This document shows positions 1 through 12,447 of a stretch of 64,000 bases of DNA, piece by piece. The translations under genes and the position numbers were made by a program. The stretch comes from Coniochaeta sp. PMI_546. Its lineage: Eukaryota > Ascomycota > Sordariomycetes > Coniochaetales > Coniochaetaceae. The stretch lies in assembly GCA_021432605.1 (NCBI GenBank), contig MU271147.1, forward strand, positions 2,232,001-2,296,000. Reading direction: 5' to 3'. How positions within the stretch are numbered: position 1 is the first letter of the stretch; each line of letters starts with the position of its first letter. The notes beneath the pieces were generated by a model, which made no database searches, was not told the DNA's origin, and worked only from the letters and a program-made list of their open reading frames with translations.

Positions 1-3000
1 TTCGAGAGACAGGGCTGGGTCTGCCCCTCGCGCCAGACCACCGCCGACTTCCTCACGGCTGTCACCAACCCGATCGAGCGCACACCGCGTCCCGGCATGG
101 AAAACAAGGTGCCCCAGACCCCGGAGGAATTCGAGGCCTACTGGCGTGCGTCCCCCGAGTACCAGCACCTGCAGGCCGAGATCGCCGCGGAACATCAGAC
201 CACAGCGACGGAAGCGATCAACAACCTTCGCAACGCTAAAACTCGCATGCAAGCGAAGAATGTCCGCCCCGGATCGTCGTACATCATCAGTGTGCCTATG
301 CAAATAGGCCTGGCTACCAAGCGAGCATACAGGCGAATCTGGAACGACAAGGCTGCAACAATCACACAGTCTGCTTCGAACATCATTATCGCGCTCATCG
401 TCGGGTCTCTTTACTACAACAGTGGAAATGCGACGGCCGATGCCACGTCCAAGGTCTCGACGCTGTTCATCGCCATTCTCTGCAACGCGCTCACTGCTCT
501 TGCAGAAATTGTCACTCTCTATGCGCAGCGGCCCATCGTCGAGAAGCAAGCATCCTATCGCTTCGTTCATCCGGCTGCCGAGGCCATAGCTGGCGTCGTA
601 TCAGACATTCCCATAAAGTTCATCGTGGCCATCTGCTTCAACATCGTCCTGTACTTCCTGGCGGGCCTGAAACGCGAAGCGGGCGCTTTCTTCCTCTTCT
701 TCCTCGTCTCGTTCGTCTCGACCTTTGTCATGAGTGCCGTTTTCCGAACCATGGCCGCCATCACCAAGACCATTGCGCAGGCATTGAGCTTGGCTGGTGT
801 CCTGGTCTTGGCTCTTGTCATCTACACCGGCTTCGTCATTGCGCCCCCGCAGATGCATCCCTGGTTCGGTTGGATACGTTGGCTCAACCCGGTCTATTAC
901 GCATTTGAGATCTTGGTCGCCAACGAGTTCCATCACAGAGAGCTTACCTGTTCCCAGTTCATCCCTGGCTATCCGGATCTCAGTGGTGACTCCTTCGTCT
1001 GCTCATCTGCTGGTGCTGTTGCCGGCAGACTCACAGTCAATGGAGACGCATACATTGCTGTGAGCTACGAGTACTACTTCTCGCACGTCTGGCGCAACTT
1101 TGGCATCCTCATGGGCCTGCTGATCGCCTTCATGATCACATACTTCGTCGCCATCGAACTCAACTCGGCCACGAGCAGCACGGCCGAGATGCTCGTCTTC
1201 CAGCGCGGAAAGGTGCCCGAGAGCATTGCCAAGGCAGCGGACCCCGAGGTGTCGGACCCGGAAAAGGGCGCTGCGAAGGAACATCAGCAGGACGCTAGCG
1301 TCGGAGCCATCGAACCCCAGAAGAGCATCTTCACCTGGAGAGACGTGCACTACGACGTCAAGATCAAGGATGAGACCCGCACCCTGCTGGACAACGTGTC
1401 AGGGTGGGTCAAGCCCGGAACGTTGACCGCGTTGATGGGAGTCAGCGGTGCCGGAAAGACTACACTGCTCGACGTCTTGGCGCAGAGGACCACCATGGGT
1501 GTCATTACCGGCGATATGTTTGTCAACGGCAAGCCTCTGGATGCTAGTTTCCAGCGCAGTACTGGTTATGTGCAGCAGCAAGGTATGACTCCTGCTATCC
1601 GTCGTTCTAGAACAAAGAATCGCGCTAACATGACTTCCAGATCTTCACTTGCAGACATCCACTGTGAGGGAGTCTCTCCGCTTCAGCGCCATGCTGCGTC
1701 GGCCACAAAGCGTCAGCACCCAGGAGAAGTACGACTTTGTCGAAGAAGTCATCCGCATGCTCAACATGGAAGACTTTGCCGATGCCGTCGTCGGCGTTCC
1801 CGGAGAGGGTCTCAACGTAGAGCAGCGGAAGCTGCTCACCATTGGAGTTGAGCTTGCGGCCAAGCCCAAGCTACTCCTCTTCCTTGACGAGCCGACGAGT
1901 GGCCTCGACTCGCAGAGTTCGTGGGCCATCTGCTCGTTCCTCCGCAAACTCGCAGATGCCGGCCAGGCCATCCTCTGCACCATCCATCAGCCCAGCGCGA
2001 CCCTCTTCCAGGAGTTCGACCGTCTGCTCTTCCTCGCCAAAGGCGGCAAGACCGTCTACTTCGGCGACATCGGCCCCAACTCCGACATCCTCCTCGAGTA
2101 CTTTGAGCGGAACGGCGCACGCGTCTGCGGCGACGACGAGAACCCGGCCGAGTACATGCTCGACATCGTCAACCAAGGCTCGTCCGGCATCGGCACAGAC
2201 TGGCACGAGGTGTGGAAGACCAGCCCCGAGGCCCGCCAGGTGCGGGCCCACATCGACGAGATCCACGAGCAGACCGCCCACCTCGAGGACGACTCGGAAC
2301 ACGACGTCCACGAGTTCTCCGAGTTCGCGGCCCCGTTCTCCCTCCAGCTCAAGACGGTCACCTACCGCATGTTCCAGCAGTACTGGCGCATGCCGGCCTA
2401 CGTCATGGCCAAGTGGATCCTCGGCCTCGCCGCGGGCCTCTTCATCGGCTTCTCCTTCTACCAGCAGCCCGGCCGCACGACGCAGGCGAGCATGTTCAAC
2501 GTGCTCTACGGCATCTTCATGGTGACCACCATCTTCACCACCCTGGTCCAGCAGATCCAGCCCCTCTTCATCACCCAGCGCGCCCTCTACGAGGTCCGCG
2601 AGCGGCCCTCCAAGGCCTACAGCTGGAAGGCCTTCATGATCGCCAACATCGTCGTCGAGATCCCCTACCAGATCATAACCGGCATCATCACCTTCGCCTG
2701 CGTCTACTACCCGACGGCCGGCATCCAGTCGTCCGACAGGCAAGGGCTGGTGCTCCTCTACTTCGTCCAGTTCTTCGTCTACGCCTCCACCTTCGCGCAC
2801 ATGACCATCGCCGCCCTTCCCGACGAGCAGACTGCGGCGGCCGTCAACACCCTCCTGGTTCTCATGTCCATCATGTTCTGCGGCGTCCTGCAGCCCGCGG
2901 CCGCCATGCCGGGCTTCTGGATCTTCATGTACCGCGTCTCGCCCTTCACCTACTGGATCGGCGGCCTGGTGGCCACGGAGCTGCACGCCCGCCAGATCGT

Positions 3001-3298
3001 GTGCTCGGAGGCGGAGCTGTCCGTCTTCAACCCCCCCTCGGGCATGACATGCGGCCAGTATATGGGCCCTTACCTGCAGGCCGGCGCGCCGGGACAGCTC
3101 CAGAACCCGGCCGCGACGGCGGACTGCCACTACTGTCCTGTTACCGTGGCGGATCAGTTTCTGGGCCAGGTCGACATCAGCTGGGACGACAGGTGGAGGA
3201 ACTGGGGCCTCGTGTGGGCTTATGTGGTGTTCAATGTCTTTGTCACCATTACGGCGTATTGGTTCTTTAGGGTTCGGAAGTCTGGGGGCAGGAAGTAG
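1..3298 (+). CDS. PDR/ABCG-type ABC transporter, 5'-truncated by the window edge
   Basis: Pleiotropic-drug-resistance ABC transporter, a plasma-membrane ATP-driven exporter of hydrophobic compounds. Model: join(1..1582, 1641..3298), with a 58-nt intron (GTATGA...TTCCAG). Splicing restores the codon for D after the Q-loop ([17 protein letters not shown]). The visible part (1,079 residues) starts at the end of the first nucleotide-binding domain and holds the first membrane domain. The second NBD follows, with Walker [14 protein letters not shown], signature LNVEQRK, Walker [14 protein letters not shown] and H-loop TIHQPS, and then the second membrane domain. Full-length PDR proteins are near 1,450-1,500 residues, so about 400 N-terminal residues lie outside the window. 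NBD2 has intact catalytic motifs, as expected for the family. The substrate cannot be told from sequence. Family call sure; subfamily not assigned. Confidence 0.95.
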
Positions 3299-4016
3299 GG
3301 GGGAAAATAATAGATTGATGCTTGGGTTGGTGGGCAGTGGTGGATGGGCAACATTGTCTTTTATGGGAGTTTTTTTGGGGTTTATTTCTGGTTTGGGTCA
3401 AATAGAGATAGACAGAGAGGACGACAGTGCCTCAGCTGGCGGAGCGATCTACGCATTTTCTTTTGTCATATATCGTAATTATAACCGGAGAGGTTCTTAC
3501 ATACAGACTTGCGTTTGTCTCGTACCATCATATCGCCAGTGTCGTACTACTTCTATGTATTCGTTTGAACCGCTACGCACAAAGTAATGTGGGGGTCTAT
3601 ATATGACCGGGACCACGTGAACCCAATTGACCGCACCGGAGAGTGACCCTGAATAAGGGGAGAGTCGCCTGAGTGGTTGGCACAATGTCAAAAGGCCTGT
3701 GTTTCGTCCTGGAACTCATTCACATTCACATCCACATCTACATCTAACCCTAACCCGTGTCATGACCCCTCATCCCAAGCTCGAGGTGTTGGATGAAAGC
3801 TCCAGTGGCGGAGACGCGGAGCGGATGTCGTTAGCCGTCGAGCTCCAAGAAACGGCCCGTTGTGGGCGAGCTGGGGGTACGGGAGTCGTGTATATGTATT
3901 GCTGCTTCCTGTGCTTCGATGTAGCGTCAGAATGGACATGTAGTTGATTATTTCTAAGATCTCTGTTATATAAGTGAAGTACGAGGGATCTCTTACAACT
4001 AAGTCAAACTCATACA
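3299..4016. other. Intergenic, ABC transporter to SDR
   Basis: About 0.7 kb with no convincing gene. It holds the 3' flank of the transporter, a short CACATC-type run ending in a telomere-like ctaaccctaaccc (3744-3756), and a TATA-like box, TATATAAG at 3967-3974, 43 nt before the SDR start codon. Confidence 0.6.
3967..3974 (+). promoter_or_regulatory. TATA-like box of the SDR gene
   Basis: TATATAAG lies 43 nt upstream of the ATG at 4017, a reasonable core-promoter position for a fungal gene with a short leader. Inferred from sequence and position only. Confidence 0.4.
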
Positions 4017-5016
4017 ATGGGATCCACGGCAAACACGCCTCTCTCTGTCCAGGGCAAACATGCCGTCATCACCGGTGCCGGTTCAGGTACCCACTCCCCT
4101 CAACTACTCAGTAAACCAAAACACACAACAAGACTAATATAGTATAGGCATCAACCTGGCCTTCGCCCGCCTCCTGCTGAGCAAAGGCTGCTCAGTCCTG
4201 ATAGCAGACCTCGCCCTGCGGCCCGAAGCAGAGCAGCTCCTAGCCCAGTACCCGCACCCGCCACCTTCCAGAGACCAGCCCTCGGCCCTCTTCCACCGCA
4301 CCAACGTGACCTCGTGGAAGGACCTGAGCTCCCTCTTCGACAAGGCCGTCTCCTCCTTCCCGTCGGTCGACATCGTCGTGCCGGGAGCCGGCATCTTCGA
4401 GCCGCGCTGGTCCGACTTCTGGAGACCGCCCAAGAGCGCCACCAACCCGGACTCTCCGTCCACCGACCCCGCCGACGCCGACCCGGGCACCTACGCCACC
4501 ATCGAGGTGAACCTCACCCACCCGATCCGCCTGAGCCAGCTGGCCATCAGCCACTGGACCCGGACCAAGACGGCCGGCACGCTGCTGCACGTGTCCTCGT
4601 GCGCGGGCCACTGCGTCAGCGTCGGCACGCCGCTGTACTACGCCTCCAAGCACGGGCTGCACGGCTTCGTGCGCAGCCTGGGCGGGCTGCGGGACGAGCT
4701 GGGCATCCGGGTGTGCGCCGTCGCGCCGGGGGCCGTGACGACGCCCATGTGGAGCGAGGACCCGGACAAGAGCGGCATGAGGGCCGAGGCCGACAGGTTC
4801 ATCGAGCCCGAGGAGATTGCCGACGCGATGCTGGAGCTGTGCGAGAACGGAGAGTACGGCGACGGGACCATCCTGGAGGCGCTGAGGGGGAAGCGCAGGG
4901 TGGTGCCGCTGTACGGCAACGTGCCGCCTACGGGGGAGGGGATGGCGGTCAGCGGGTTTGGGGAGATGGAGAGGGGGTTGTTGACTAGGCTCAAGGGGGA
5001 GGGATTGAAGGTTTAG
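4017..5016 (+). CDS. Short-chain dehydrogenase/reductase (SDR)
   Basis: NAD(P)-dependent oxidoreductase of the classical SDR superfamily, 312 residues. Model: join(4017..4086, 4148..5016), with a 61-nt intron (GTACCC...TATAG) that interrupts the cofactor motif. Splicing gives TGAGSGIN (about residues 19-26). The catalytic YxxxK is YASK at about residues 188-191, with serines (HVSSCAG) about 14 residues before it, and a C-terminal PGAVTTPM segment follows the active site. No signal peptide is seen, so it is probably cytosolic. The ATG at 4017 has A at -3 and a TATA-like box 43 nt upstream. The overall pattern resembles 15-hydroxyprostaglandin-dehydrogenase-like fungal SDRs, but the substrate cannot be assigned. 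A long antisense open frame across the gene is a GC-bias shadow. Confidence 0.92.
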
Positions 5017-5914
5017 ACCTAGGCTTGTAGGGATGGTGAGATTTGCTGCAGTTATGAAGTGTGTGTCCACGCTTGAGGCAACTCAGCCTTGAGCAAACAG
5101 ACCAGTTAGAGTCAGATCGAATGCCCTGTCAACAGACACACCGTCAAGGGAGCTTGGCATGAGGTAGCTGTTGAGAGCAGTGACCAAGAAGCGAATCCCC
5201 ACCTGAAATGAAGCACCTTGGCATGTTAGCGGCTAGACGTCCCTGGTTGCTTGTCCGGTTGCAGTCTGTTATTTTGCAGTTGTCAGATGCGGTCCAGGCC
5301 TTCCAGAACTAAAGCATATGAAGGATATCGAATACGGATTCATAATCAACGTCCATTATGTGTCTGACTGATATCGACGTCGACATACCGCGAGCAACAA
5401 GCAGAAGTAGTACGCGGACATCGGCCAGTAAGAGTCTCGCAAGACCCGGTGGCTCGCAGCTTCTCCCATCGTGTATACCTTTCAAAGGTCAACCTCCATG
5501 CCTGGACACGTAGATTCGCGATAGATCACCCGAAAGTGCATGCAATCCTTGCTAAGAGGGTGAGAGAGCAGTGAGAGAGAAGAAAGGACGTCTCTGCTGT
5601 GTACAAAGTCACCTTAAAATGCATAAAACTGCCCCACTATGCATAAAACCGAACAGCAGCACGATTTTTCATGCAATTGTCAGATGTCTGTCTATTGTAT
5701 TCGTCCTCCATCTCATCAAAGATATATCCTCACTGGCTTGAACATAGTACCCGTCAGCTTGTAAAGACGCTCACTTTCATGAGCTTCTCAAATCTCATCG
5801 GCTCAACACCATGACTCTAGTCACACCACAGTTCATCCCACCTTGACCGTATATAAGACCACCGCCCTGCTCTCATCTCATCTCATCGCATTGCACCGCA
5901 TCTCATCTCACGCA
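5017..5914. other. Intergenic and Mtg1 promoter/leader
   Basis: About 0.9 kb without a gene. Near the 3' end there is a TATA-like sequence (5850-5856), then a leader rich in TCTCA/CATCT repeats (about 5872-5912) running up to the Mtg1 ATG at 5915. Confidence 0.6.
5850..5856 (+). promoter_or_regulatory. TATA-like box of the Mtg1 gene
   Basis: TATATAA lies 59 nt upstream of the ATG at 5915. A longer open frame that begins at a TTG upstream of this box would make the box coding, which argues for 5915 as the true start. Confidence 0.4.
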
Positions 5915-7105
5915 ATGGCCTCCAAAGCCATCTCATCCGCCGCCTCAGCAGCAGCAACCGCGGCCTCAACCTCCGCAGCAGCAGTCGCAAAAGCCGCCCT
6001 CCCTCACACAGCAATCCCACCCCCCTTCACACCACGAGACTCCTTCCCCGTATCCCAGCAGATCATCCGCTCCTACTTCCTGGGCCACCACCACAGCACC
6101 CTCGAGAAGATGCGCCGCACCATCAGCACCGTCTCCCTGATAATCGAGGTCCGCGACTGCCGCATCCCCATCACCTCCTGGAACCCCCTGCTAGAACGCA
6201 CCCTCTCCGCCACAAACTCCCCAGACCGGAGCCGCATAATAGTCTACACCAAGCGCGACCTCGTTCCGGACGACAAGGCCACAAAGTCCAGCCTCCGGCT
6301 CCTAGAACGATTCCACAGGGACTCCAACCACGCCGCCGCCACCGTCTTCCTCGGCGCGGGTCAGGATCCCAGACCGGTCCTCGAGGCCGTGAAGCAGGCG
6401 GCCCGCGACCAGCCCACGCCGTCCTTCGCCGGCCTCCGCGCCCTGGTAGTCGGCATGCCCAACGCCGGAAAATCGACCCTGCTCAACCGCCTGCGCGCCC
6501 GGGGGATGGGCCGCCACGTCGCCAAGGCGGCCAGGACCGGCGCTCAGCCCGGCGTGACGCGCAAGATGGGCACGCCCGTGCGCATCGTGGCGGGCACCGA
6601 GGAGGACGGGGACGGTGATGGGTGCGAGGGGGGAGTCTACGTCGTCGACACCCCGGGCGTGTTCGTGCCCTACGTCTCCGACCCCGTCAGCATGCTCAAG
6701 CTCGCCCTGGTGGGGTGCGTCAAGGACGGCCTCGTGCCCGTGACGGTCGTGGCGGACTACCTGCTCTATGTCCTCAACAGCCGCGGCGATCCGGCGTCGT
6801 ACGCAAAGTACTGCGGCCCGACCAACGACGTCGAGGAGTTTCTGGAGGGGGTCGCCAGACGCACCGGGAAGCTGCTGAAGGGCGGCGTGCTGGGCATCGA
6901 CCGCGCGGCGGACTGGATCGTGCAGGAGTGGAGGGCGGGCCACTTGGGGAGGTTCTGTCTGGACGACGTCAGCGAGGAGAGTCTGGGGGCTGCGGTGAGG
7001 CTGGCTAGGGAGCCGGTGCTGAGTATGAACCAGGCTGTCAAGAAGGAGAAGGTCGAGAGGAAGGCCAGGGGGGAAGCCAAGTGGGCGGCCATGCAGGGTG
7101 GGTGA
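5915..7105 (+). CDS. MTG1: Mitochondrial ribosome-assembly GTPase Mtg1 (YlqF/RbgA family)
   Basis: Circularly permuted GTPase, 396 residues, no intron. The motifs come in the permuted order. The N-terminal family motif RDCRIPITSWNP is followed by G4 TKRD, then G1 GMPNAGKSTLLN, the G2 region PGVTRK and G3 DTPG. Mtg1/RbgA proteins act in late assembly of the large ribosomal subunit, in fungi on the mitochondrial inner membrane. The Ala/Ser-rich N-terminus without acidic residues (MASKAISSAASAAA) suits a mitochondrial presequence. The start at 5915 is chosen because upstream in-frame sequence has no ATG and contains the TATA-like element. The extra acidic stretch (EEDGDGDGCEGG) between G2 and G3 looks like a lineage-specific loop. 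The family call is sure; the organelle assignment follows from family and presequence. Confidence 0.93.
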   Translation: MASKAISSAASAAATAASTSAAAVAKAALPHTAIPPPFTPRDSFPVSQQIIRSYFLGHHHSTLEKMRRTISTVSLIIEVRDCRIPITSWNPLLERTLSATNSPDRSRIIVYTKRDLVPDDKATKSSLRLLERFHRDSNHAAATVFLGAGQDPRPVLEAVKQAARDQPTPSFAGLRALVVGMPNAGKSTLLNRLRARGMGRHVAKAARTGAQPGVTRKMGTPVRIVAGTEEDGDGDGCEGGVYVVDTPGVFVPYVSDPVSMLKLALVGCVKDGLVPVTVVADYLLYVLNSRGDPASYAKYCGPTNDVEEFLEGVARRTGKLLKGGVLGIDRAADWIVQEWRAGHLGRFCLDDVSEESLGAAVRLAREPVLSMNQAVKKEKVERKARGEAKWAAMQGG

Positions 7106-7761
7106 AGGAGCTTGTGGGCACGCCTGGATATTTTGGGTTATGCTGCGAGACAGGTATAGAAACCGACCGGCATGGTATATATCCTTCGGACATACGACAC
7201 CCACTCGAACAACATTAGTCCGGTTACCATGGCAGAGGCACGGATAGATACGAGACACACGGTTGAGCAGAGCTTGTAACTAACATACTGTATCATATCG
7301 CATTACAACTTCGTCCCGCGAAGGACATGCGTCTATCACTATAGACGGTCTAGAGAATATAACAAGATACCCATCCACCCCTCATCCCACAGTCGATTCA
7401 CAGTAATGGTACAGTCCGTCGTACAATGCTATTTACGCCCGAGCCCCCAACACAATCAAAGACTAGTATCAATGGATTGCTAGCGCCCGTTGCTTTTCGT
7501 GGTAGGGGGTATCAAGCCGTGGAAATGAAGAAAAAAAAAGCCGTCATGGCACCCATACAAAATAACACACATGCCTGTGATCTGCCCCTGCCAATGTCCC
7601 ATCAGCACAACGCCAAGTATACCTTCTGTCCCTTCGGTGGAGGAGCACAGTGTCCATCATTTTTGTTCGTGGTCATAGCGAGAAGTGGTGACAATGGGGA
7701 AGAAGAAGGAAAAACGCCTAAAAACGCCAGTTTTGTTACTGTAGTCAAGAACGGTTGGTTG
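7106..7761. other. Convergent intergenic, Mtg1 and PHD gene
   Basis: About 0.66 kb between two convergent genes. No coding potential is recognised; it should hold both 3' UTRs and polyadenylation signals. Confidence 0.6.
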
Positions 7762-9976
7762 CTAGGCAGTATACTCCTGCTGCCACTTCACCAACCGCCT
7801 CGTCAGACTGTCCATCATCTCCATGCACGAGAGCTCCTTAAACTCCGTCGGCCCGGAGACCTCCCCGTTCTGTTCCGGCTTGGGCGTCAGGACGCCGTCC
7901 GCTTGCCTCTTCTCGATCCGAGCGGCGGCGGCGGGTACCGAGGTGCCACCATTCACCTTGGGGGGCTCGTCCCCCTTGCTGTCGGTGGGCGAGGGCGCTG
8001 TTTCGCCTGCCAGCTCGACCTGCGTGCGCGAGATGAAATCCAGCAGTGCGGCCGCCCGCCTCTTCATGTCCGTCATGGTTATCCTGCTGCTCATTCCTCC
8101 CTTGTTCCTGGATTTGACCTGATGGCTGTCGCTTCTGCTGTGCCCTGGCCTCTCGGTGCCGGCATCTTCTCTGATGTCTCGGGACTGCGACCGTGCCGGC
8201 GAATCGTCGTCACGGGTGTACTGGTTCCTACCCTTCTTCTTGTGCGACCTCTTCTTATCAACTCGCGTCGGGGGTGGTGGTGGCGCCGGGTCAACAGCAG
8301 AAGGTGTGTCCGGACTGGGCACCGAGGACGGCGGTGGTTGTGCCGGTTCAGCTACTGGCGGTATGGCTTTAGCCTTCTCGACTGGGGATGGAGGGTTCGT
8401 GGCAGGCTCGCTTGGAGGGACAGGGACGGCTGTTGTTCGGGTCGCCGCTGAGCGCGCTGCCAACGGTATCTCTTCCGAGGGATCTGAGTCTACATCTGCA
8501 CGAATGTTAGATACGTTCATATATGGGTCTAGGATGCGCCATTCGACGGTTCATACCGTTGGCCTGGCGCCGTTCAGCCCTCCCCTTCCGCTTGTTGGCG
8601 GCTTCTACTCGTTGGCGCTCGCGCTCGTCTCTCTCTCCCGGCTTTTCCGAGCGAGTACTGCGCGATGTCGCTGCGCCCGTCCGTGACTTCGTCTTGGAAA
8701 GGCCGTTGCGCATGTTGGATAACGCTTCGTCGGAGTCGGAGTCCTCTATGGCCTTATCGGGAGGCGGTGAAACAGACTCGGATCCCGTACGCTGCCGCTT
8801 CGCGTTCTCTGGTTTCCTAACAAAAGTGTAAGCACGGGTAGTCAAGATCAATCCCCTTGAACACATACTCTTCGCTATCGCTTCGCCCGCGCTTGGCGCG
8901 CCGCATGCTGCCGTCGCCAGCCTCTGGCGCCGCGTCTTCTTTGCTTGCTTCGATAGCGCGCCGAAGCGCCTCCGCCTCGTTGTATCCTGCTTCTCGGCTG
9001 TTCATGGTCGACCTGCGCTTTCCCGCTTGAGACACAGATGAGTTTCGTGCGCTGCGAACCTCTTTCTCCTTGGGGGATCTGGTGCCATCTTTGACAAGAG
9101 ATGGCGCCCTGGATGCCGTTCTAGAATGATGCGGCTTGAGCGGAAGGTAATGTGAGTATTTTTGTCTATGAGACATTGTATTAGCATCGGTCAAGTTTTT
9201 TTTGAGGTGCGTTGGGAGAGGCCAAGTGTCCGAGTTGGCAGCTTCGACAGAGTTGCAGCCGTAGGAGTGGGATCGCGTGCGCAGCCACGTCCACTTTCTG
9301 ACGAGCTGAACAACCAGCGCCAACGGGCAACCACTCCCACAAAAAGATACTTGCGTCATATGTGTATGAAACGTAAGACTTACCCATTGCTTGCGGTGAA
9401 TATTTTGTGGAAGTCCTTGCGGCATTGCTCGCAGAAGTATTCGTCCGGGCTCGATTCCTCGGTCATGATTCCCACGCAGGCACCGTGCTGCCAAACCTTG
9501 CAGATGTCGCATTGGACAAAGAAGCCCGCCGTATCGTCGTTCACGTCGGTTGTAAATATCGGGTCGAGATCAATCGTGTCCTTGATGCCGTGCTTCGAGT
9601 CTTCGTCCAAGGGAGGCGGGCCCGGGTAGTCGTCAAAGCCGCAGATGCAGCGGACCGCCTCGTCTTCGTCTTGTATGTCATCGCCGCCGTTCGTCATCTC
9701 TGTTGAGTCGAGGTTCGATGAAGTCTTGTCGCGGTCGTCGCCGTTACCTCGTGTACGTCGACGTGTCGAAAGGCCGCCTTCGGCGGTGATGGTATCTTCG
9801 GGCGGTTCCGAGGACAGCGAACCTGTCGGAGTAGACTTCTGCGGTGAACCATTTTTGTGGAAGGACCGGGTAGGTCTATCGGCTCGACCTGATGTGCTCG
9901 AAGTTGTAGACGAATGCTGAGACTGTGACTGGGTCGTCCGCGCTCGTGAGGACCGCCGTGGATCCGCTCCTGCCAT
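7762..9976 (-). CDS. PHD-finger protein, Cti6-like (Rpd3L histone deacetylase complex)
   Basis: Model: complement(join(7762..8495, 8557..8816, 8869..9165, 9384..9976)), 627 residues. The introns are 61, 52 and 218 nt; donors are GTAAGT, GTATGT and GTATGA and all phases agree. A C4HC3 PHD finger lies at about residues 110-187: CICG, then CDICKVWQH, then YFCEQC. The rest is Ser/Pro/basic low-complexity sequence except for a folded-looking C-terminus (MTDMKRRAAALLDFISRTQ ... MMDSLTRRLVKWQQEY). This layout matches fungal Cti6 proteins, which read H3K4 methylation and tether the large Rpd3 histone deacetylase complex, so the protein should be nuclear. The start at 9976 opens the longest frame and is an ATG. 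Orthology to Cti6 is inferred from architecture; other PHD proteins remain possible. Confidence 0.85.
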
Positions 9977-12447
9977 TGCACACAGAAAGTGTCGAGGTCA
10001 AGGTGAATTGTACGGTGCCAAGTACCAATGTGAAAGCTCCCGCACACGCGACGGTTGTTGGGGGTCCGTAGTCCAAGTTTGATTGTGTGGGCAGGCCCGA
10101 TGTGTAAAGTTCTGATCCCGCGTCCGCGTCAACCCAACAGGCCAAAAGAGCGGTCGAACAAATCTGATACGACGCTTGGTATAAAAAGAGTCCGTCACGG
10201 CTCACTTCGAAACGCCGGGTTACGGAAACCTGCTAAGGGCGTGGCGGCGACACTGTGTCCGCCCAAGGTAGTGAAGCGGAGGTGTCGGATCGTGATCTGG
10301 CGGGACAAGACGCGCCCCGGTGTAGAGGAGGGACTCAATGTCGATTGAGCAGCGTGATTCGGTCGCGGAAGCGTGATTGTTGAACCAGGAGCAGGAGATG
10401 TGGTTGCTTCAGCTCCCTGGACAGCGTTGTCCAAAGGTTGAGGGTCGAAGAGGTTGGAGAAACAGAGGAGGAGAACTTTGCGACGACACGCAGAGAATCG
10501 AGAGCTGCCCCGAAGTGTGCCTGCCAAGTTGTACAGATAACGAAGCGGCGATCGGGTAGCAGGAGAGAGAGTTGGCTAGGTAACGGCTGGAAGTTGTTGG
10601 AAGGGGTGTTGGGTGAGGCCACGAGGGGGGGCAGAGTAGCCAGCGCGGCGTGTGCTGGTGAGGCGCCTCACGGGCTGAATGCGACGCGAGCTAGAGATCG
10701 AGCGGATTGAAGATGAAGAAGTAGGATTTTGACGAGGATTGAGAGTCTGTCATGACTGAGATAGTTCAAAGACGGGCAAGGAAACCGACGGTGAGGGTTG
10801 GAGTAGTGGAAAAGTTGGTGTTGACAAGCTAGGACGAGGGAGGAGCGGCCAGAAAGAGGGCGGGAACAAAATGTCCCAATGGTGCATGCAACCTTCTCCT
10901 CCACCTCTGTTCCGCCGAGTAAGCCTGCACCTGGCCAGTAGACAAGCAGATGCCAGGTGTGTGCCAGCTGGCCGTGCGGGGACAACCAGCCTCCATGCCA
11001 AATCCCAATGCATAAAATTCATTAACTCAACTTTTCCCACGCCCGCATGTCGGCTTTTTGAACTGTATGTATAAAAGCACCGTAAGGATTGTCAGCAGTA
11101 CCAGGTGTACTGTACGAACGACATGACATCACTGTCATATTCGAGAGAGTATTGCGGCTGGGACAACACATGCACCTCAATTGACTGCCGCTGAACGACA
11201 TCAGAGCCGATTCAAGAAGTACAGTTGGCTCAACAAACGCTGCAATCGTATGCAGCCAGGTTTGGAGCACTGGTGATGGGGTTCGTCGATGGTGAAGAGT
11301 TCAAGTTGTGGCATATTGTCGACGAGATGGACAGTGCTGCGTGTAGACTGTTGAGGTAGAGGAAGTATACCGCTGTATACACCTGGTCGACAACCCCACC
11401 TTATGTATGCCCATCATGCGCTTATCCGTGCAGAGGTCGTCCATGTTGAATGTAATAGAGGTATCTATGTGCGGATGAAGCCGGCTTATGTAACACGTTT
11501 CGATTAGGTCCTGGCTGGCAGCACTGAACACCGTCTCTCCTAATCAGAGAAACCGATGGGCCCCGGGAGCTCATTTGCAATCAATCTTGACAACGACAAA
11601 GAGTTGCTCGCCTCCAACTTTGCTTCTCCGTACCTGCTCATTTGTTATACCACCCGGTCCTCCTCCTTCGACTCGACCGAGCTCTTTTTGGAACGCGATA
11701 GGCCGAGTAAGCAGACTCGAACACAGTAAGGTGGGTTGAAGCCAGCTAGTTTCGCCTGTCGCTGGCTCGCATCCGCGACGTCGAGCGTCGTGCCCCTGCC
11801 TTGGCTACGGCCCGGGACTGCAGACCTTGCGAGTGTTGCGTAGGCACCGTCAAGTCTGGTGCGGGTGCTTTGCACCCGTTTGCCTGCCGTGGACGTCGTC
11901 AGCAGTTGTTACTCCGTGATTGCTTGCTATCTGGATCTCCCCCCACATGTGGAATTCATGTCTGATGAGTCTTTGGGCAGAAATAGGAGTCGTAACCTGA
12001 AGTCCTTTGAGACAACACTGTCCGACCGAAGACGAAGAGTATCGAAGATATACCGTATTACCGATCGACGGGGTTCGACGGCGTTGTGCCTGAGTGCTGA
12101 AGGACGGTGAGGCTCGGATTGGCTCTGCTGGCAAGCTGGTCCAGATTGTTGAGGGTTGAGACAAAGCGAAGTTTTGGGCAATTTTTCCTTGGGGAAATTG
12201 TGTCAACTGCTATGTGATGGGTAGGTCACCTTCATCCGCATTGCACCTTCCATGTCTAAGGAGACCCGGGCAACTTGGCCATCCCGAAATTTCAAGTTTT
12301 CGCTTTGCACTGCCAACCAAGTCACCGTGGCAAGTCAAAGAGTCTTGACCAGAGGACGACGGTGATCCTGGCACCTTCCCCCTCTGCATGTTTCTGTCAG
12401 GAATTCCTTCATACCCGCAGCACATAGAGATCAAGCATTTGCCCAAG
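9977..12447. other. Divergent intergenic, 2.5 kb
   Basis: Between the start of the PHD gene and the membrane-protein gene. Several frames of 60-120 codons occur on both strands but none shows a family motif or a consistent exon pattern. It probably holds both promoters and long leaders. Nothing else is supported. Confidence 0.5.

Noticed and set aside
1871-3130. 419-codon antisense frame over the ABC transporter (and a 352-codon frame in another plus frame)
   Set aside because: Arg/Ala/Gly/His-rich products typical of frame shadows in GC-rich third positions; the sense frame has clear PDR motifs.
4240-5070. 276-codon antisense frame over the SDR gene
   Set aside because: Composition shadow (HHPALPPQR-like); the sense strand carries TGxxxGI and YxxxK.
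6302-7258. 318-codon antisense frame over Mtg1
   Set aside because: Shadow of a GC-rich coding exon with no domain of its own.
7426-8451. 341-codon plus-strand frame over the PHD gene
   Set aside because: Opposite strand of a well-supported exon; no motif.
10195-12206. Several 80-120 codon minus-strand frames between the PHD and membrane-protein genes
   Set aside because: No family motif, no coherent exon chain, stops frequent; more likely leaders and promoter DNA.
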